64,000 nucleotides of DNA from Bifidobacterium miconisargentati (GTDB taxonomy: Bacteria > Actinomycetota > Actinomycetes > Actinomycetales > Bifidobacteriaceae), in contig NZ_JAHBBJ010000015.1 in NCBI RefSeq assembly GCF_019331675.1, positions 1 to 64,000 on the forward strand. Direction: 5' to 3'. This document shows positions 27,240-36,609 of the stretch, one piece after another (the first letter of the stretch is position 1; every line of letters begins with the position of its first letter). Position numbers and translations under genes: made by a program. The notes beneath the pieces are model-generated. The model was not told the DNA's origin and ran no database searches. It saw nothing but the letters and a program-made list of their open reading frames with translations.

Positions 27240-27779
27240 ATGGCATCGCATATTGGTAAGCTCCCCATCGCCATCCCTGCTGGCGTGGAAGTCACGATCG
27301 AGGGTCAGTCCTTCTCCGCCAAGGGCGCCAAGGGCTCTGACTCCTACACCCTGCCGGAAGGCATCACCGCCGCCGTCGAGGGCAACGAGATCATCGTTAC
27401 CCCGGCCGACGACCTGCGTCCGACCCGTGCCAAGCACGGTCTGGCCCGCTCCATCATGGCCGGTATGGTCAAGGGCGTGCACGATGGCTACTCCAAGACC
27501 CTCCAGATCGTCGGCACCGGTTACCGCGCCGTCGCCAAGGGCCAGGGCATCGAGTTCTTCCTCGGCTACTCCCACACCATCACCGTCAACCCGCCTGCCG
27601 GCATCACTTTCGAGGTTCCGAACCCGAACACCGTGATCGTCAAGGGCACCGACAAGCAGACCGTGGGTCAGGTCGCCGCCAACATCCGCAAGCTGCGTGC
27701 TCCGGAACCCTACAAGGGCAAGGGCATCAAGTACGCTGACGAGCACATCCTGCGCAAGGCTGGAAAGGCTGGTAAGTGA
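27240..27779 (+). CDS. rplF: 50S ribosomal protein L6
   Basis: 179 residues. [20 protein letters not shown] opens the first of two duplicated L6 domains; [13 protein letters not shown] TGYRAVAKG and the C-terminal [21 protein letters not shown] motif identify the second, near the sarcin-ricin loop. AAAGGAG precedes the ATG; one base to rplR. Confidence 0.97.
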   Translation: MASHIGKLPIAIPAGVEVTIEGQSFSAKGAKGSDSYTLPEGITAAVEGNEIIVTPADDLRPTRAKHGLARSIMAGMVKGVHDGYSKTLQIVGTGYRAVAKGQGIEFFLGYSHTITVNPPAGITFEVPNPNTVIVKGTDKQTVGQVAANIRKLRAPEPYKGKGIKYADEHILRKAGKAGK

Positions 27780-27780
27780 T

Positions 27781-28152
27781 ATGAGCGTCAAGATTCTCGG
27801 AAAAGGCAAGAAGGTCGCCCTCAAGCGCCGTCACGCACGTATCCGCAAGCGTATCTCCGGTACCCCCGAGCGTCCGCGCCTGGTGGTCACCCGCTCCAAC
27901 CGCCACATGGTTGCCCAGGTGGTCGACGACACCAAGGGCATGACCCTCGTGTCCGCCTCCACCCTGCAGGCCGACTTCGCCGGCTTTGAGGGCACCAAGG
28001 TCGAGGCTGCCAAGAAGGTCGGCGAGCTGATCGCCGAGAAGGCCAAGGCCGCCGGCATCACCGAGGTCGTCTTCGACCGCGGTGGCAACAAGTACACCGG
28101 TCGCGTCGCAGCCGTTGCTGAAGGCGCCCGCGAGGGAGGTCTTGCACTGTGA
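27781..28152 (+). CDS. rplR: 50S ribosomal protein L18
   Basis: 123 residues. Basic N-terminus [20 protein letters not shown] and the C-terminal [26 protein letters not shown] are the 5S-rRNA-binding L18 signatures. The ATG at 27781 is one base after the rplF stop; the open frame upstream is rplF in another phase. Its stop overlaps the rpsE GTG start (GTGA). Confidence 0.97.
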   Translation: MSVKILGKGKKVALKRRHARIRKRISGTPERPRLVVTRSNRHMVAQVVDDTKGMTLVSASTLQADFAGFEGTKVEAAKKVGELIAEKAKAAGITEVVFDRGGNKYTGRVAAVAEGAREGGLAL

Positions 28153-28880
28153 GCGACAACGAAACGAAGGAAACCCAAGTGGCTGAAGAGACTCAGAACA
28201 CTGTGGCGACCGAATCCAACAACGAGGACCGCAAGGGTCGTCGTGGCCAGCGCGGCGAAGGCCGTCGCGGCGAGCGTCGCAACCGTCGTGAGGAGAACCA
28301 CGGCGACGAGCTGCTCGATCGCGTGGTGACCATCAACCGCGTGTCCAAGACCCACAAGGGTGGCCGTACCTTCAGCTTCGCCGCCCTGGTTGTGGTCGGC
28401 GACGGTAACGGCACCGTTGGTGTCGGCTACGGCAAGTCCCGTGAGGTCCCGGCCGCCATCGCCAAGGGCCAGCTTGACGCCAAGAAGCACATGTTCACTG
28501 TGCCGCGCGTCAAGGGCACCATCACCCACCCGGTTCAGGGTCACGACGCCGCCGGCACCGTCCTGCTGCGTCCGGCCGCTCCCGGTACCGGTGTAATCGC
28601 CGGCGGTTCCGTGCGCGCCGTCATGGAGTGCGCGGGCATCACCGACGTCCTGTCCAAGTCGATGGGCTCCGCCACCGCTGTCAACGTGGTGCGCGCTACC
28701 GTCGACGCCCTCAAGCAGCTTGAGGAGCCCGAGGAGATCGCCGCCCGTCGTGGTCTGGCCCTCAACGAGGTCGCTCCCGACGCTCTGCTGCGTGCTCGCG
28801 CCGAAGGCATCGCCGAGGCCCGCAAGGCTCGTGAAGAGGCTGCCGCCAAGGCCGCTGCTGACGAGAAGGATGGTGAGTGA
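28149..28880 (+). CDS. rpsE: 30S ribosomal protein S5
   Basis: 243 residues, longer than the ~166 of E. coli. A ~50-residue N-terminal extension goes from acidic to very Arg-rich ([18 protein letters not shown]), and there is an Ala/Lys C-terminal tail. The core is standard: [45 protein letters not shown] and [22 protein letters not shown]. It contributes to decoding accuracy. The GTG start overlaps the end of rplR by 4 bases. Confidence 0.96.
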   Translation: MSDNETKETQVAEETQNTVATESNNEDRKGRRGQRGEGRRGERRNRREENHGDELLDRVVTINRVSKTHKGGRTFSFAALVVVGDGNGTVGVGYGKSREVPAAIAKGQLDAKKHMFTVPRVKGTITHPVQGHDAAGTVLLRPAAPGTGVIAGGSVRAVMECAGITDVLSKSMGSATAVNVVRATVDALKQLEEPEEIAARRGLALNEVAPDALLRARAEGIAEARKAREEAAAKAAADEKDGE

Positions 28881-28885
28881 TTCCC

Positions 28886-29071
28886 ATGGCTAAAAACCTG
28901 AAGATTACCCTGCACCACGGCATCGTGAACCGTACCCCGGCTCAGCGCGCCACCGTCAAGACCCTCGGCCTGAACAAGATCGGCAAGACCGTCGTCCGTC
29001 CGGACACCCCGGCCAACCGTGGTCTGGTGAACGCCGTGCGTCACCTGGTCACCGTCGAGGAGGTTGACTGA
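28886..29071 (+). CDS. rpmD: 50S ribosomal protein L30
   Basis: 61 residues. [25 protein letters not shown] and a [14 protein letters not shown] tail fit L30. The ATG at 28886 is chosen over the frame start at 28877. Its stop is followed 2 bases later by rplO. Confidence 0.95.
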   Translation: MAKNLKITLHHGIVNRTPAQRATVKTLGLNKIGKTVVRPDTPANRGLVNAVRHLVTVEEVD

Positions 29072-29073
29072 TT

Positions 29074-29526
29074 ATGGCAGATAACGAGATCCTGCAGATG
29101 CATGACCTGAAGCCCGCCCCGGGCGCCAACCGCGATCGCATTCGCGTTGGCCGCGGTGAAGGCTCCAAGGGCAAGACCGCCGGCCGTGGCGCCAAGGGCC
29201 AGACGAAGCGTTACCACGTTCGTCCGGGCTTCGAAGGTGGCCAGCTGCCGCTGTACATGCGCCTGCCGAAGCTGCGTGGCTTCAAGAACCCGTTCAAGGT
29301 CGAGTTCCAGGTGGTCAACATCGCCAAGCTCGCTGAGGTCTTCCCTCAGGGCGGCGAGATCACCGCGGCCGACCTGGTCGCCAAGGGTGTTGTGCGCAAC
29401 AACGCCCCGGTGAAGGTCCTGGGCGAAGGCGAGACCACCGTGGCGTTCACGCTCAAGGGCGTGAAGGCTTCGGCTTCCGCCAAGGCCAAGATCGAAGCCG
29501 CTGGCGGCTCCGTCTCCGAGGACTGA
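29074..29526 (+). CDS. rplO: 50S ribosomal protein L15
   Basis: 150 residues. HDLKPAPGANRDRIRVGRGEGSKGKTAGRGAKGQ at the start is the typical Gly/Lys/Arg-rich extended arm; FEGGQLPLYMRLPKLRGF follows. A late-assembly protein linking 23S domains. Last gene before a hairpin and a new promoter, so secY is separated from the ribosomal genes here. Confidence 0.96.
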   Translation: MADNEILQMHDLKPAPGANRDRIRVGRGEGSKGKTAGRGAKGQTKRYHVRPGFEGGQLPLYMRLPKLRGFKNPFKVEFQVVNIAKLAEVFPQGGEITAADLVAKGVVRNNAPVKVLGEGETTVAFTLKGVKASASAKAKIEAAGGSVSED

Positions 29527-29553
29527 GCGTCCTTAGGGGCACAATAGCCTGAT

Positions 29554-29591
29554 AGTGGCCCCCGCCCGCCAATCGGTGGACGGGGGCCACT
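29554..29591 (+). terminator. GC-rich hairpin after rplO
   Basis: AGTGGCCCCCG (29554-29564) pairs with CGGGGGCCACT (29581-29591), with further pairing inside (CCGCC/GGTGG). There is no T-run, so termination may be partial. Confidence 0.6.
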
Positions 29592-29605
29592 GCGCATAAA
29601 AGGCG

Positions 29606-29676
29606 GTCATTCTGAGCGCAGTGGAGCACCGGCGATTCGCCCGCATCCGCAGCTGCCTCACCTCGTTCAGCATGAC
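29606..29676. repeat. REP-like palindromic repeat
   Basis: Begins GTCATTCTGAGCGCAG and ends with an imperfect inverted copy (CCTCGTTCAGCATGAC, about 12 of 16 matches). It lies in the rplO-secY gap. The GTCATTCTGAGCG motif is common in intergenic repeats of many bacteria; I do not assign it to a named family. Confidence 0.45.
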
Positions 29677-29731
29677 AGAGATACCATCCAGCAAACATCC
29701 ACGAGACATATGGTGGCCTAAGTAGGCCCGT

Positions 29732-29737
29732 TAGACT
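29732..29737 (+). promoter_or_regulatory. Candidate -10 box of secY-adk
   Basis: TAGACT about 65 bases before the secY GTG, in an AT-rich stretch following the REP-like repeat. No clear -35 at 17 bases, so the assignment is tentative. Confidence 0.35.
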
Positions 29738-29801
29738 ATGCTCGTTTGATAGTTTGTGTAATTTCGCACGCCCGAGGGGGCGTCATAGGGAGGAAACCCA
29801 G

Positions 29802-31139
29802 GTGAGGACACTAATCCAGGCCCTGAAGACCAAAGAGCTGAGGAAGAAGATTCTCTTCGTCCTGTTCATCATCATCGTCTACCGTATCGGCTCGTTCATC
29901 CCGACCCCGGGCGTCAAGTACTCGGTCGTCCAGGACTGCGCGGGCAAGATGCAGACCGCGTCCGAGAACTTCATCGGACTGGTGAACCTCTTCTCCGGCG
30001 GCGCCATGCTCCAGCTGTCCATCTTCGCGCTGGGCGTCATGCCGTACATCACCGCCTCCATCGTGGTGCAGCTGCTGCGTGTGGTCATCCCGCGCTTCGA
30101 GGCCCTGCACAAGGAAGGCCAGTCCGGTGAGGCCAAGCTCACCCAGTACACCCGTTACCTGACCATCGGCCTGGCCGTGCTCCAGTCCACCACCATCCTC
30201 GTCACCGCCCGCTCCGGCGCCCTGTTCAACTATCAGTGCGACCAGGTCATCCCGGACGGCTCCGTGTGGAACCTCGTGGTCATGGTCCTCATCATGACCG
30301 GCGGCACCGGCCTGATCATGTGGATGGCCGAGCTCATCACCGACAAGGGCATCGGCCAGGGCATGTCCATCTTGATCTTCATGTCCATCTGCTCCGGCTT
30401 CCTGCCGCAGCTGTGGGAGATCGGCTGGGGCACCAACGGCACTGATGGCGATTGGGCCAAGTTCGGCATCGTCGTCTCCGTGCTCGTGGTCATCCTCATC
30501 TTCGTCGACTTCGTCGAGCTGTGCCAGCGCCGTGTGCCGGTGCAGTACACCCGCCGCATGATCGGCCGCAAGATGTACGGCGGCTCCTCCACCTACCTGC
30601 CGCTCAAGATCAACATGTCCGGCGTCATCCCGCCGATCTTCGCCTCCTCGATCCTGGCCATCCCGACCCTGATCGCCCAGTTCGGCAAGTCCGACCAGTC
30701 CTGGGTCAAGTGGATCAACTCCAACCTGGCGAACACCACCTCCGTGTGGTACATCGCGCTGTACGCGCTGATGATCGTGTTCTTCTGCTTCTTCTACACC
30801 TCGATCACGTTCAACCCGGACGAGACCGCGGACAACATGAAGCAGTACGGCGGCTTCATCCCCGGCATCCGCGCCGGCAGCGCCACCTCCCGCTACCTGA
30901 CCTACGTCATGAACCGACTCAACACCGTCGGTGCGGTCTACCTGCTGTTCGTGGCCCTGATCCCGACCGTGCTCATCATGGCCCTCGGCCTCAACGCCAA
31001 GCTGCCGTTCGGTGGCACCACCATCCTGATCATCGCCGGCGTGGGCCTCGACACCCTGCGCCAGGCCAAGGCCCAGACCGAGCAGTTCCAGTACACCGGC
31101 TTCCTGCTCGAGAACGTGGACCACAAGGAAGGCAAGTAA
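29802..31139 (+). CDS. secY: Preprotein translocase subunit SecY
   Basis: 445 residues with ten hydrophobic helices, the normal topology. It is the channel of the Sec translocon together with SecE and SecG. Recognisable blocks: KKILFVLFIIIVYRIGSFIPTPG (helix 1), FSGGAMLQLSIFALGVMPYITASI (plug/helix 2 region) and GFIPGIRAGSATSRYLTYVMNRL near the C-terminus. The GTG at 29802 follows AGGGAGG; the 48-base in-frame extension upstream is unlike SecY. Separated from rplO by 275 bases with its own likely promoter. Confidence 0.96.
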   Translation: MRTLIQALKTKELRKKILFVLFIIIVYRIGSFIPTPGVKYSVVQDCAGKMQTASENFIGLVNLFSGGAMLQLSIFALGVMPYITASIVVQLLRVVIPRFEALHKEGQSGEAKLTQYTRYLTIGLAVLQSTTILVTARSGALFNYQCDQVIPDGSVWNLVVMVLIMTGGTGLIMWMAELITDKGIGQGMSILIFMSICSGFLPQLWEIGWGTNGTDGDWAKFGIVVSVLVVILIFVDFVELCQRRVPVQYTRRMIGRKMYGGSSTYLPLKINMSGVIPPIFASSILAIPTLIAQFGKSDQSWVKWINSNLANTTSVWYIALYALMIVFFCFFYTSITFNPDETADNMKQYGGFIPGIRAGSATSRYLTYVMNRLNTVGAVYLLFVALIPTVLIMALGLNAKLPFGGTTILIIAGVGLDTLRQAKAQTEQFQYTGFLLENVDHKEGK

Positions 31140-31147
31140 ACCTTTTC

Positions 31148-31182
31148 CGATGCGGTATCGGTCATCCGGCCGGTACCGCATC
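31148..31182 (+). terminator. Hairpin after secY
   Basis: GATGCGGTA pairs with TACCGCATC, extended by CGG/CCG with one mismatch, 10 bases after the secY stop. No T-run; probably a partial terminator before adk. Confidence 0.5.
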
Positions 31183-31227
31183 TGTGTATTGTTTTGGCCT
31201 TTCCCAAATGGAAGGCCACACGACCTC

Positions 31228-31335
31228 GGCTCCCCTCAGTCAGCTCCGCTGACAGCTCCCCTCAGAGAGGGGAGCCATGTGCGTTGATAGTCTTCCCTCG
31301 CTGAGGGGAGCTGGCGCAAGCGACTGAGGGGAGCT
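31228..31335. repeat. Inverted pair of GGGGAGCTG...GACTGAGGGG modules
   Basis: Two copies face each other: GGCTCCCCTCAGTCAG...CAGCTCCCCTCAGAGAGG (31228-31272) and CCCTCGCTGAGGGGAGCTGG...GACTGAGGGGAGC (31295-31335). The module is also the core of the 119-bp elements at 8731 and 17664 and part of the hairpin at 41349. It lies in the secY-adk gap. Confidence 0.65.
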
Positions 31336-31374
31336 CATATAACCCCCAAATACAGCATTGTTAAGGAGTACATC

Positions 31375-31935
31375 ATGCGTCTGCTGATCATGGGCCCCCA
31401 GGGCGTGGGCAAGGGCACCCAGGCCGCGCTGCTCGCCGAGCACTACGGCATCCCCACCATCTCCACCGGCGACATCTTCCGCTACAACATCAAGAACAAG
31501 ACCGAGCTGGGTCTTGAGGCCATGAGCTACACGGACAAGGGCGAGCTGGTCCCGGACTCCCTGACCAACAAGATCGTCAAGGACCGTCTGGCCAAGGAGG
31601 ACTGCGCCAACGGCTGGATCCTCGACGGCTACCCGCGCAATGCCTCCCAGGTCGAGGCCCTCGACGAGATGCTCGCCGAGCTGAGCACCAAGCTCGACCA
31701 CGTGGTGGCCCTCGAAGCCGGCCGCGACGTGCTGCTGGAGCGCATGAAGAAACGCGCCGCCGAGCAGGGCCGCGCCGACGACACGCCGGAGGCCATCGCC
31801 AAGCGCCTGGAGACCTACGAGAAGGAGACCGCCCCGCTGCTGGACACCTACAAGTCCCGTGGCCTGCTGGTCGCCGTCAACGGCGTCGGCGAGATCGACG
31901 AGATCAGCAAGACGATCATCGCTGAGCTCGGCTGA
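31375..31935 (+). CDS. adk: Adenylate kinase
   Basis: 186 residues, the short form without a zinc lid. It interconverts ATP + AMP with 2 ADP. P-loop GPQGVGKGTQAALLAEHYG near residues 7-25, AMP-binding STGDIFR, and the family signature WILDGYPRNASQVEALD near 82-98. AAGGAG precedes the ATG. Between secY and infA, its usual place, but without the map gene that often follows it. Confidence 0.96.
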   Translation: MRLLIMGPQGVGKGTQAALLAEHYGIPTISTGDIFRYNIKNKTELGLEAMSYTDKGELVPDSLTNKIVKDRLAKEDCANGWILDGYPRNASQVEALDEMLAELSTKLDHVVALEAGRDVLLERMKKRAAEQGRADDTPEAIAKRLETYEKETAPLLDTYKSRGLLVAVNGVGEIDEISKTIIAELG

Positions 31936-31998
31936 TTGCCGGTTGCCGGTCGGTTGGCTGACCGACCGTACAGCCCAGCTGGTTAGCATATTTTCCAA

Positions 31999-32043
31999 CA
32001 GATGCCCCTTTGCGACACGCCGAGTGCCGCAAAGGGGCATCTG
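31999..32043 (+). terminator. Terminator of adk
   Basis: A perfect 16-bp stem (CAGATGCCCCTTTGCG with its complement at 32028-32043), 13-base loop. The likely infA promoter (TATAGT) begins five bases later, so one unit ends where the next starts. Confidence 0.75.
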
Positions 32044-32047
32044 CGTA

Positions 32048-32053
32048 TATAGT
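32048..32053 (+). promoter_or_regulatory. -10 box for infA-rpmJ
   Basis: TATAGT directly after the adk terminator, about 62 bases before the infA ATG. No strong -35 is evident. Confidence 0.45.
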
Positions 32054-32115
32054 TATAGGTTGGTGTGTCTTCGTACACGTCATAGTAATCATCCAAGGAT
32101 AGGACACTGAGGCGC

Positions 32116-32334
32116 ATGGCAAAAGACGGTGTGATTGAAGTCGAAGGTCAGGTAGTGGAAGCACTGCCGAACGCGATGTTTCGCGTAGAGCTCGAAAACA
32201 AGCACATCGTGCTCGCCACGATCTCCGGCAAGATGCGTAAGAACTACATCCGCATCCTTCCGCAGGATCGTGTCGTGCTCGAGATGAGCCCCTACGACCT
32301 GAACCGCGGACGTATTACGTACCGTTATAAGTAA
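32116..32334 (+). CDS. infA: Translation initiation factor IF-1
   Basis: 72 residues, standard. The whole protein is the S1-like OB fold: [41 protein letters not shown] then [25 protein letters not shown]. It binds the 30S A site during initiation. First gene of the alpha-type cluster; rpmJ follows 22 bases later. Confidence 0.97.
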   Translation: MAKDGVIEVEGQVVEALPNAMFRVELENKHIVLATISGKMRKNYIRILPQDRVVLEMSPYDLNRGRITYRYK

Positions 32335-32356
32335 AGGTACACAGAAAAGGATAACC

Positions 32357-32470
32357 ATGAAGGTCAGCCCTAGCGTGAAGAGGATCTGCGAAAACTGCCG
32401 CGTGATCCGTCGTCACGGCCGCGTCATGGTGATCTGCACCAACCCCCGCCACAAGCAGCGTCAGGGCTGA
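32357..32470 (+). CDS. rpmJ: 50S ribosomal protein L36
   Basis: A 37-residue protein starting [20 protein letters not shown]. The zinc-binding form: Cys pair CENC, then [13 protein letters not shown] supplying the third Cys and the His. AAAAGG precedes the ATG. Between infA and rpsM, its normal place. Confidence 0.95.
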   Translation: MKVSPSVKRICENCRVIRRHGRVMVICTNPRHKQRQG

Positions 32471-32617
32471 GAGCAGATTCTCCAGCGGCATTAAGTAAAC
32501 AGGCACTCCCTCACAGTGCTTCCCGTCAGGGAACGACACTGAACCACGGGTACGTAGGCCCGTGCCGGGAAACCGGGCGAGTGGGTGCAAGACCTACGGA
32601 AACAAGAAGGAATCGCA

Positions 32618-32995
32618 ATGGCACGTCTTGCCGGAGTCGACATCCCCAATGAGAAGCGCATCGAGATCGCCCTCACCTACATTTTCGGTGTGGGTCGCAC
32701 TCGTGCCAAGGAAACGCTTGCCGCGACCGGTATCAACCCGGACATCCGCGTCAAGGATCTCACCGACGAGCAGCTGATTACGCTGCGTGACTACCTCGAG
32801 GCCAACTACAAGATCGAGGGTGACCTGCGTCGTGAAATCGATGCGGACATTCGTCGCAAGATTCAGATCAACTGCTACCAAGGCCAGCGTCACCGTAAGG
32901 GACTTCCCGTGCGTGGTCAGCGCACCAAGACCAACGCCCGCACCCGCAAGGGCCCGAAGCGTACGGTCGCCGGAAAGAAGAAGGCCACCAAGTAG
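32618..32995 (+). CDS. rpsM: 30S ribosomal protein S13
   Basis: 125 residues. [20 protein letters not shown] at the start and [27 protein letters not shown] at the end are diagnostic of this head protein, which contacts the P-site tRNA and the 50S. The ATG at 32618 follows AAGAAGGAA; the upstream in-frame codon at 32585 lacks L/S-protein homology. A 147-base untranslated stretch before it, with GC-rich complementary segments near 32545-32580, could be a regulatory leader. Confidence 0.96.
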   Translation: MARLAGVDIPNEKRIEIALTYIFGVGRTRAKETLAATGINPDIRVKDLTDEQLITLRDYLEANYKIEGDLRREIDADIRRKIQINCYQGQRHRKGLPVRGQRTKTNARTRKGPKRTVAGKKKATK

Positions 32996-33081
32996 TCGGT
33001 GGCATGATCCGGGCCACGGGATGATCCCATCCCATCGTCCGGGCGTCAACAATAAAGTTCGTTACTAGGAAACGAGGGTCA

Positions 33082-33483
33082 ATGGCAGCTCCTAAGCAAG
33101 CCGCTCGTAAGCCCGCCCGTCGCCGCGACCGTAAGTCGATCCCGGTGGGTCAGGCTCACATCAAGTCCACTTTCAACAACACGATCATCTCGATCACCGA
33201 TCCGTCCGGCGCTGTGGTGTCCTGGGCCTCCGGTGGCGATGTCGGTTTCAAGGGCTCCCGTAAGTCCACGCCGTACGCTGCTGGTATGGCTGCCGAGTCC
33301 GCCGCCCGCAAGGCCATGGAGCACGGTGTCAAGAAGGTCGACGTGTTCGTCAAGGGTCCGGGTTCCGGTCGTGAGACCGCCATCCGCTCCCTGCAGTCCG
33401 CGGGCCTCGAGGTCGGCTCCATCACCGACGTCACCCCGCAAGCCCACAACGGCGTTCGTCCTCCGAAGCGTCGTCGCGTCTGA
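33082..33483 (+). CDS. rpsK: 30S ribosomal protein S11
   Basis: 133 residues. [28 protein letters not shown] and the C-terminal [30 protein letters not shown]...RPPKRRRV are S11 signatures; it lies near the E site. rpsD, which follows rpsK in E. coli, is absent; rpoA follows directly. Confidence 0.97.
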   Translation: MAAPKQAARKPARRRDRKSIPVGQAHIKSTFNNTIISITDPSGAVVSWASGGDVGFKGSRKSTPYAAGMAAESAARKAMEHGVKKVDVFVKGPGSGRETAIRSLQSAGLEVGSITDVTPQAHNGVRPPKRRRV

Positions 33484-33561
33484 GCACTCAGCAATACCAA
33501 TCCATCCAAAACCGCTTAACCGGTGAGTGCACCACCGAGTCAAGCTGAAAGGATAACCACA

Positions 33562-34557
33562 GTGCTTATTGCACAGCGTCCGACTCTGACCGAGGAATCT
33601 CTGAATCCGCAGCGCTCCCGCTTCACCATCGAGCCGCTTGAGCCTGGCTTCGGCTATACGCTCGGCAACTCGCTGCGTCGCACGCTGCTGAGTTCCATCC
33701 CGGGTGCTGCCGTGACCTCCGTGCGCATCTCCGGTGCCCTGCACGAGTTCACCACTCTGCCGGGCGTCCAGGAGGATGTCACCGAGATCCTGCTGAACAC
33801 CAAGGGCATCGTGCTCACCAGCGAATATGACGAGCCTGTGGTCATGTACCTGCGCAAGAGCGGCAAGGGCGAGGCTACCGCCGGGGACATCACCCCGCCG
33901 GCCGGCGTCACCATCGCCAATCCTGAGCATCACATTGCGACCCTCGCCGAGGATGGCGAACTCGAGATCGAGTTCACCGTCGAGCGCGGCCGCGGTTATG
34001 TGCCTGCCCAGATGAACAAGCAGGATAACGGTGAGATCGGCCGTATTCCGGTCGATTCCATCTACTCCCCGGTGCTCAAGGTGAGCTACAAGGTCGAGGC
34101 CACCCGTGTGGAACAGCGCACGGACTTCGACAAGCTCATTCTGGACGTGGAGACCAAGCCCGCCATTTCCCCGCGTGATGCGGTGGCTTCCGCCGGTTCG
34201 ACCCTGGTGGAGCTGTTCGGCCTGTGCCGTGAGCTCAACACCCAGGCCGAGGGCGTCGAGGTCGGTCCGGCCCCGGTGGCCGAGGAGACCAACCCCGAGA
34301 TGGCGGTCCCGATCGAGGACCTCAACCTGACGCAGCGTTCCTACAACTGCCTCAAGCGTGAGGGCATCCACACGATCGGCGAGCTCGTCTCCCACACCGA
34401 GCAGGACCTGCTCGACATCCGCAATTTCGGTATGAAGTCGATCGATGAGGTCAAGGAGAAGCTGCAGACCCTGGGTCTGAGCCTCAAGTCCTCGCCGATG
34501 GCCTTCGACACCAACAATCTCGAAGGTGGCACCTTCTTCTCGCCGGAAGACGAGTGA
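33562..34557 (+). CDS. rpoA: DNA-directed RNA polymerase alpha subunit
   Basis: 331 residues, normal. The N-terminal dimerisation domain carries [33 protein letters not shown]; the C-terminal domain carries [23 protein letters not shown] and [20 protein letters not shown], the helix-hairpin-helix pair that binds UP elements and activators. The GTG at 33562 follows GAAAGGA; the frame is open 39 bases further but that part is not homologous. 78 bases after rpsK with no rpsD in between. Confidence 0.97.
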   Translation: MLIAQRPTLTEESLNPQRSRFTIEPLEPGFGYTLGNSLRRTLLSSIPGAAVTSVRISGALHEFTTLPGVQEDVTEILLNTKGIVLTSEYDEPVVMYLRKSGKGEATAGDITPPAGVTIANPEHHIATLAEDGELEIEFTVERGRGYVPAQMNKQDNGEIGRIPVDSIYSPVLKVSYKVEATRVEQRTDFDKLILDVETKPAISPRDAVASAGSTLVELFGLCRELNTQAEGVEVGPAPVAEETNPEMAVPIEDLNLTQRSYNCLKREGIHTIGELVSHTEQDLLDIRNFGMKSIDEVKEKLQTLGLSLKSSPMAFDTNNLEGGTFFSPEDE

Positions 34558-34654
34558 TCTGCCCCTTTCACTAAAACACGTCCGGTGAGTCCCGAGCGGA
34601 TGTTCGGGCATATGCCCACCTGCCCGGGCTCACGGACAATAAGGAGTTAATCCC

Positions 34655-35137
34655 ATGCCTACACCTAAGAAGGGCCCGCGTCTGGCTTCCAGCCCCGCAC
34701 ACGAGCGCCTCATGCTGGCAAACATGGCGACCAGCCTGTTCCAGAACGGCCGCATCACCACCACGCTGCCGAAGGCCAAGCGCCTTCGTCCGCTGGCCGA
34801 GCGCCTGATCACCTTCGCCAAGCGCGGTGATCTGCACTCCCGCCGTCGCGTGATGCGCGTCATCCGCAACAAGTCCGTGGTGCACGTCCTGTTCACCCAG
34901 ATTGCCGAACAGATGGAGCAGCGTGAGGGTGGCTACACCCGTATCGTCAAGATCGCCCCGCGCGTCGGCGATGCCGCTCCGGCCGCCATCATCGAGCTCG
35001 TCACCGAGCCGGTTGCCAAGAAGGCCGTGGTGAAGGAAGCCGAGGCTGCCACCAAGGTTGCCGACGAGGCTCCGGTTGCTGAGGCTCCGGCCGAGGAGAC
35101 CGCTGCTGCCGAGGCTCCCGCCGAGAACGCCGAGTGA
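34655..35137 (+). CDS. rplQ: 50S ribosomal protein L17
   Basis: 160 residues; the core (first ~118) is standard: [36 protein letters not shown] and [24 protein letters not shown]. The last ~42 residues are an Ala/Glu/Pro/Val repeat-like tail, as in other actinobacteria. Last gene of the alpha cluster; a strong terminator follows and truA converges on it. Confidence 0.96.
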   Translation: MPTPKKGPRLASSPAHERLMLANMATSLFQNGRITTTLPKAKRLRPLAERLITFAKRGDLHSRRRVMRVIRNKSVVHVLFTQIAEQMEQREGGYTRIVKIAPRVGDAAPAAIIELVTEPVAKKAVVKEAEAATKVADEAPVAEAPAEETAAAEAPAENAE

Positions 35138-35170
35138 GCTTGAAGCACAGCATCTAGCTGTTGAAGCTGA

Positions 35171-35206
35171 ATGAGGGTTGGAATCCGTTTGGGTTCCAAC
35201 CCTCAT
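35171..35206 (+). terminator. Terminator of rpoA-rplQ
   Basis: A perfect 13-bp stem (ATGAGGGTTGGAA / TTCCAACCCTCAT) with a 10-base loop, 33 bases after the rplQ stop. Confidence 0.8.
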
Positions 35207-35242
35207 TGCGTATCAGGCGGTGGTTGCCACTCCATCGCCACT

Positions 35243-35357
35243 CCACGGTGTGGTAATTCCCGCACCGTGTGGTTCGCAGGAACGGCTTTATTATGCGGTT
35301 TTGGCGTCTGAGTGCATCTGTTGTCAACCACACGGTGCGGAAATTACCACACCGTGG
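35243..35357. repeat. Double-hairpin inverted-repeat element (115 bp)
   Basis: Two 32-base arms (35243-35274 and 35326-35357) are inverted copies with one mismatch. Each arm is itself a hairpin with a CACGGTG/CACCGTG stem. About 51 bases of unique sequence lie between the arms. Architecture matches the element at 656-777, but the sequence is unrelated. It lies between the convergent rplQ and truA, so it is not a promoter region. Confidence 0.7.
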
Positions 35358-35397
35358 GAGAGCCGTGATGCATGGAGTCCTCACGGAGCCTTGCGGA

Positions 35398-36318
35398 TCA
35401 GGGGAGCGTGCGGACGGCACGGATGGCCTCGGCGCGGGAGGCGAGCTGGTCGTCGGCCGGATAGGCGATGTGTTCCAGCGTCAGGCCCTGCGGCGCGATC
35501 GGCCCGCTTGAACCTTCACGCACCGGTTCGGCCATCTTCCCGGCGAACCAGTCCAACGACTTGCGTCCCGACCCCACCTTCACGCATGAGCCGACCAGGG
35601 AACGCACCATATTGCGGGCGAAGGCGTCCGCCACAATCGTGAACACCAGCAGGCCGGACTCCAACGACGGCGTCCGATAGGCCTCGCCCATGGCCAATTC
35701 CTCAGGAACCAGGGGAGTGGTTGGTACCCGCCGCCAATACGCGGCCTTGACCTCGCGGATCGTGGTGCCGCCGGGGTTCGGAGTGGCGAACGAACCGAAA
35801 TCATGAAGGCCGATCGTCATCGCGGCGGCCGCGTTCATCACGTCCACATCCAAGGCCTCGTCCACACGCAGCACACATCCGCGCAGACGCGGGTCCACCT
35901 CGCTGGACCGGTCGGCCACACGATACACATACGTGCGCTCCAAAGCGGAGAACCGGGCATCGAACCCATCCGGTGCCACGGACACCCGATGCATCACGAT
36001 GTCCGCAGGCAGCACGGCCTTGAGTCGGCGGGCCAGAGCCTCGCACACCGGCACATCCATATGGCCCTGGCAACGGGCGAGCACCTCCGGCGACACATCC
36101 AGATGCGCCACCTGATGCGAGGCATGAACGCCGGTATCCGTACGGCCTGCCACCGTGAGCCGCAACGGCTCGTCGGCGTCATCGGCCGGCACACGCAACA
36201 CCTTGTGCAATGCGTCCTCGATGGTGCCCTGCACCGTACGCAGCTCGGGCTGGCGTGCCCAGCCGAAGAATCCGCCGCCGTCATAAGCCAAATCAAGGCG
36301 AAGTCGAGTCATCGTCAT
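35398..36318 (-). CDS. truA: tRNA pseudouridine synthase A
   Basis: 306 residues. It makes pseudouridine at positions 38-40 of the tRNA anticodon arm. Conserved: RLRLDLAYDGGGFFGWARQPELRTVQGTIE at the start, the catalytic Asp in VAGRTDTGVHASHQVAHLD (near residue 60), and DAFARNMVRSLVG near residue 245. The ATG at 36318 is preferred: it lies 5 bases after TAGGAT, another leaderless-type start; an in-frame codon at 36339 is less likely. It converges on rplQ, a common neighbour. Confidence 0.94.
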   Translation of the reverse strand: MTMTRLRLDLAYDGGGFFGWARQPELRTVQGTIEDALHKVLRVPADDADEPLRLTVAGRTDTGVHASHQVAHLDVSPEVLARCQGHMDVPVCEALARRLKAVLPADIVMHRVSVAPDGFDARFSALERTYVYRVADRSSEVDPRLRGCVLRVDEALDVDVMNAAAAMTIGLHDFGSFATPNPGGTTIREVKAAYWRRVPTTPLVPEELAMGEAYRTPSLESGLLVFTIVADAFARNMVRSLVGSCVKVGSGRKSLDWFAGKMAEPVREGSSGPIAPQGLTLEHIAYPADDQLASRAEAIRAVRTLP

Positions 36319-36609
36319 AGCCCACCATCCTATCGGCATCGGAAGGCATCACGGCCATGCGCATACTCAGGCCCTGCCTGCGCACTTACCCATGTCCCCG
36401 CCTGCACGCATGCCCAAGTGACCTGCCCGTAACATATCCGCACGTTTGCCGAAACGGGCCCGGCCTAGATTACAAGCAACACACCCCGTTGCGGTTGGCG
36501 TCAGCGCGCTCAAAGCGTCGCCGGTGCCGGCACGGTAGGGGTGGCAGCAAACGCATGCAACGGCCCGAAACGGTCGGACGAGTCACGGCAAAGGCAAGGA
36601 GCAGGCAGC
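36319..36609. other. Divergent intergenic region truA / ATP-grasp gene
   Basis: 291 bases. It contains the leaderless -10 of truA (TAGGAT on the minus strand), a TAGATT box near 36466 that may serve the plus-strand gene, and AAGGAG just before 36610. Nothing else is recognised. Confidence 0.4.
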
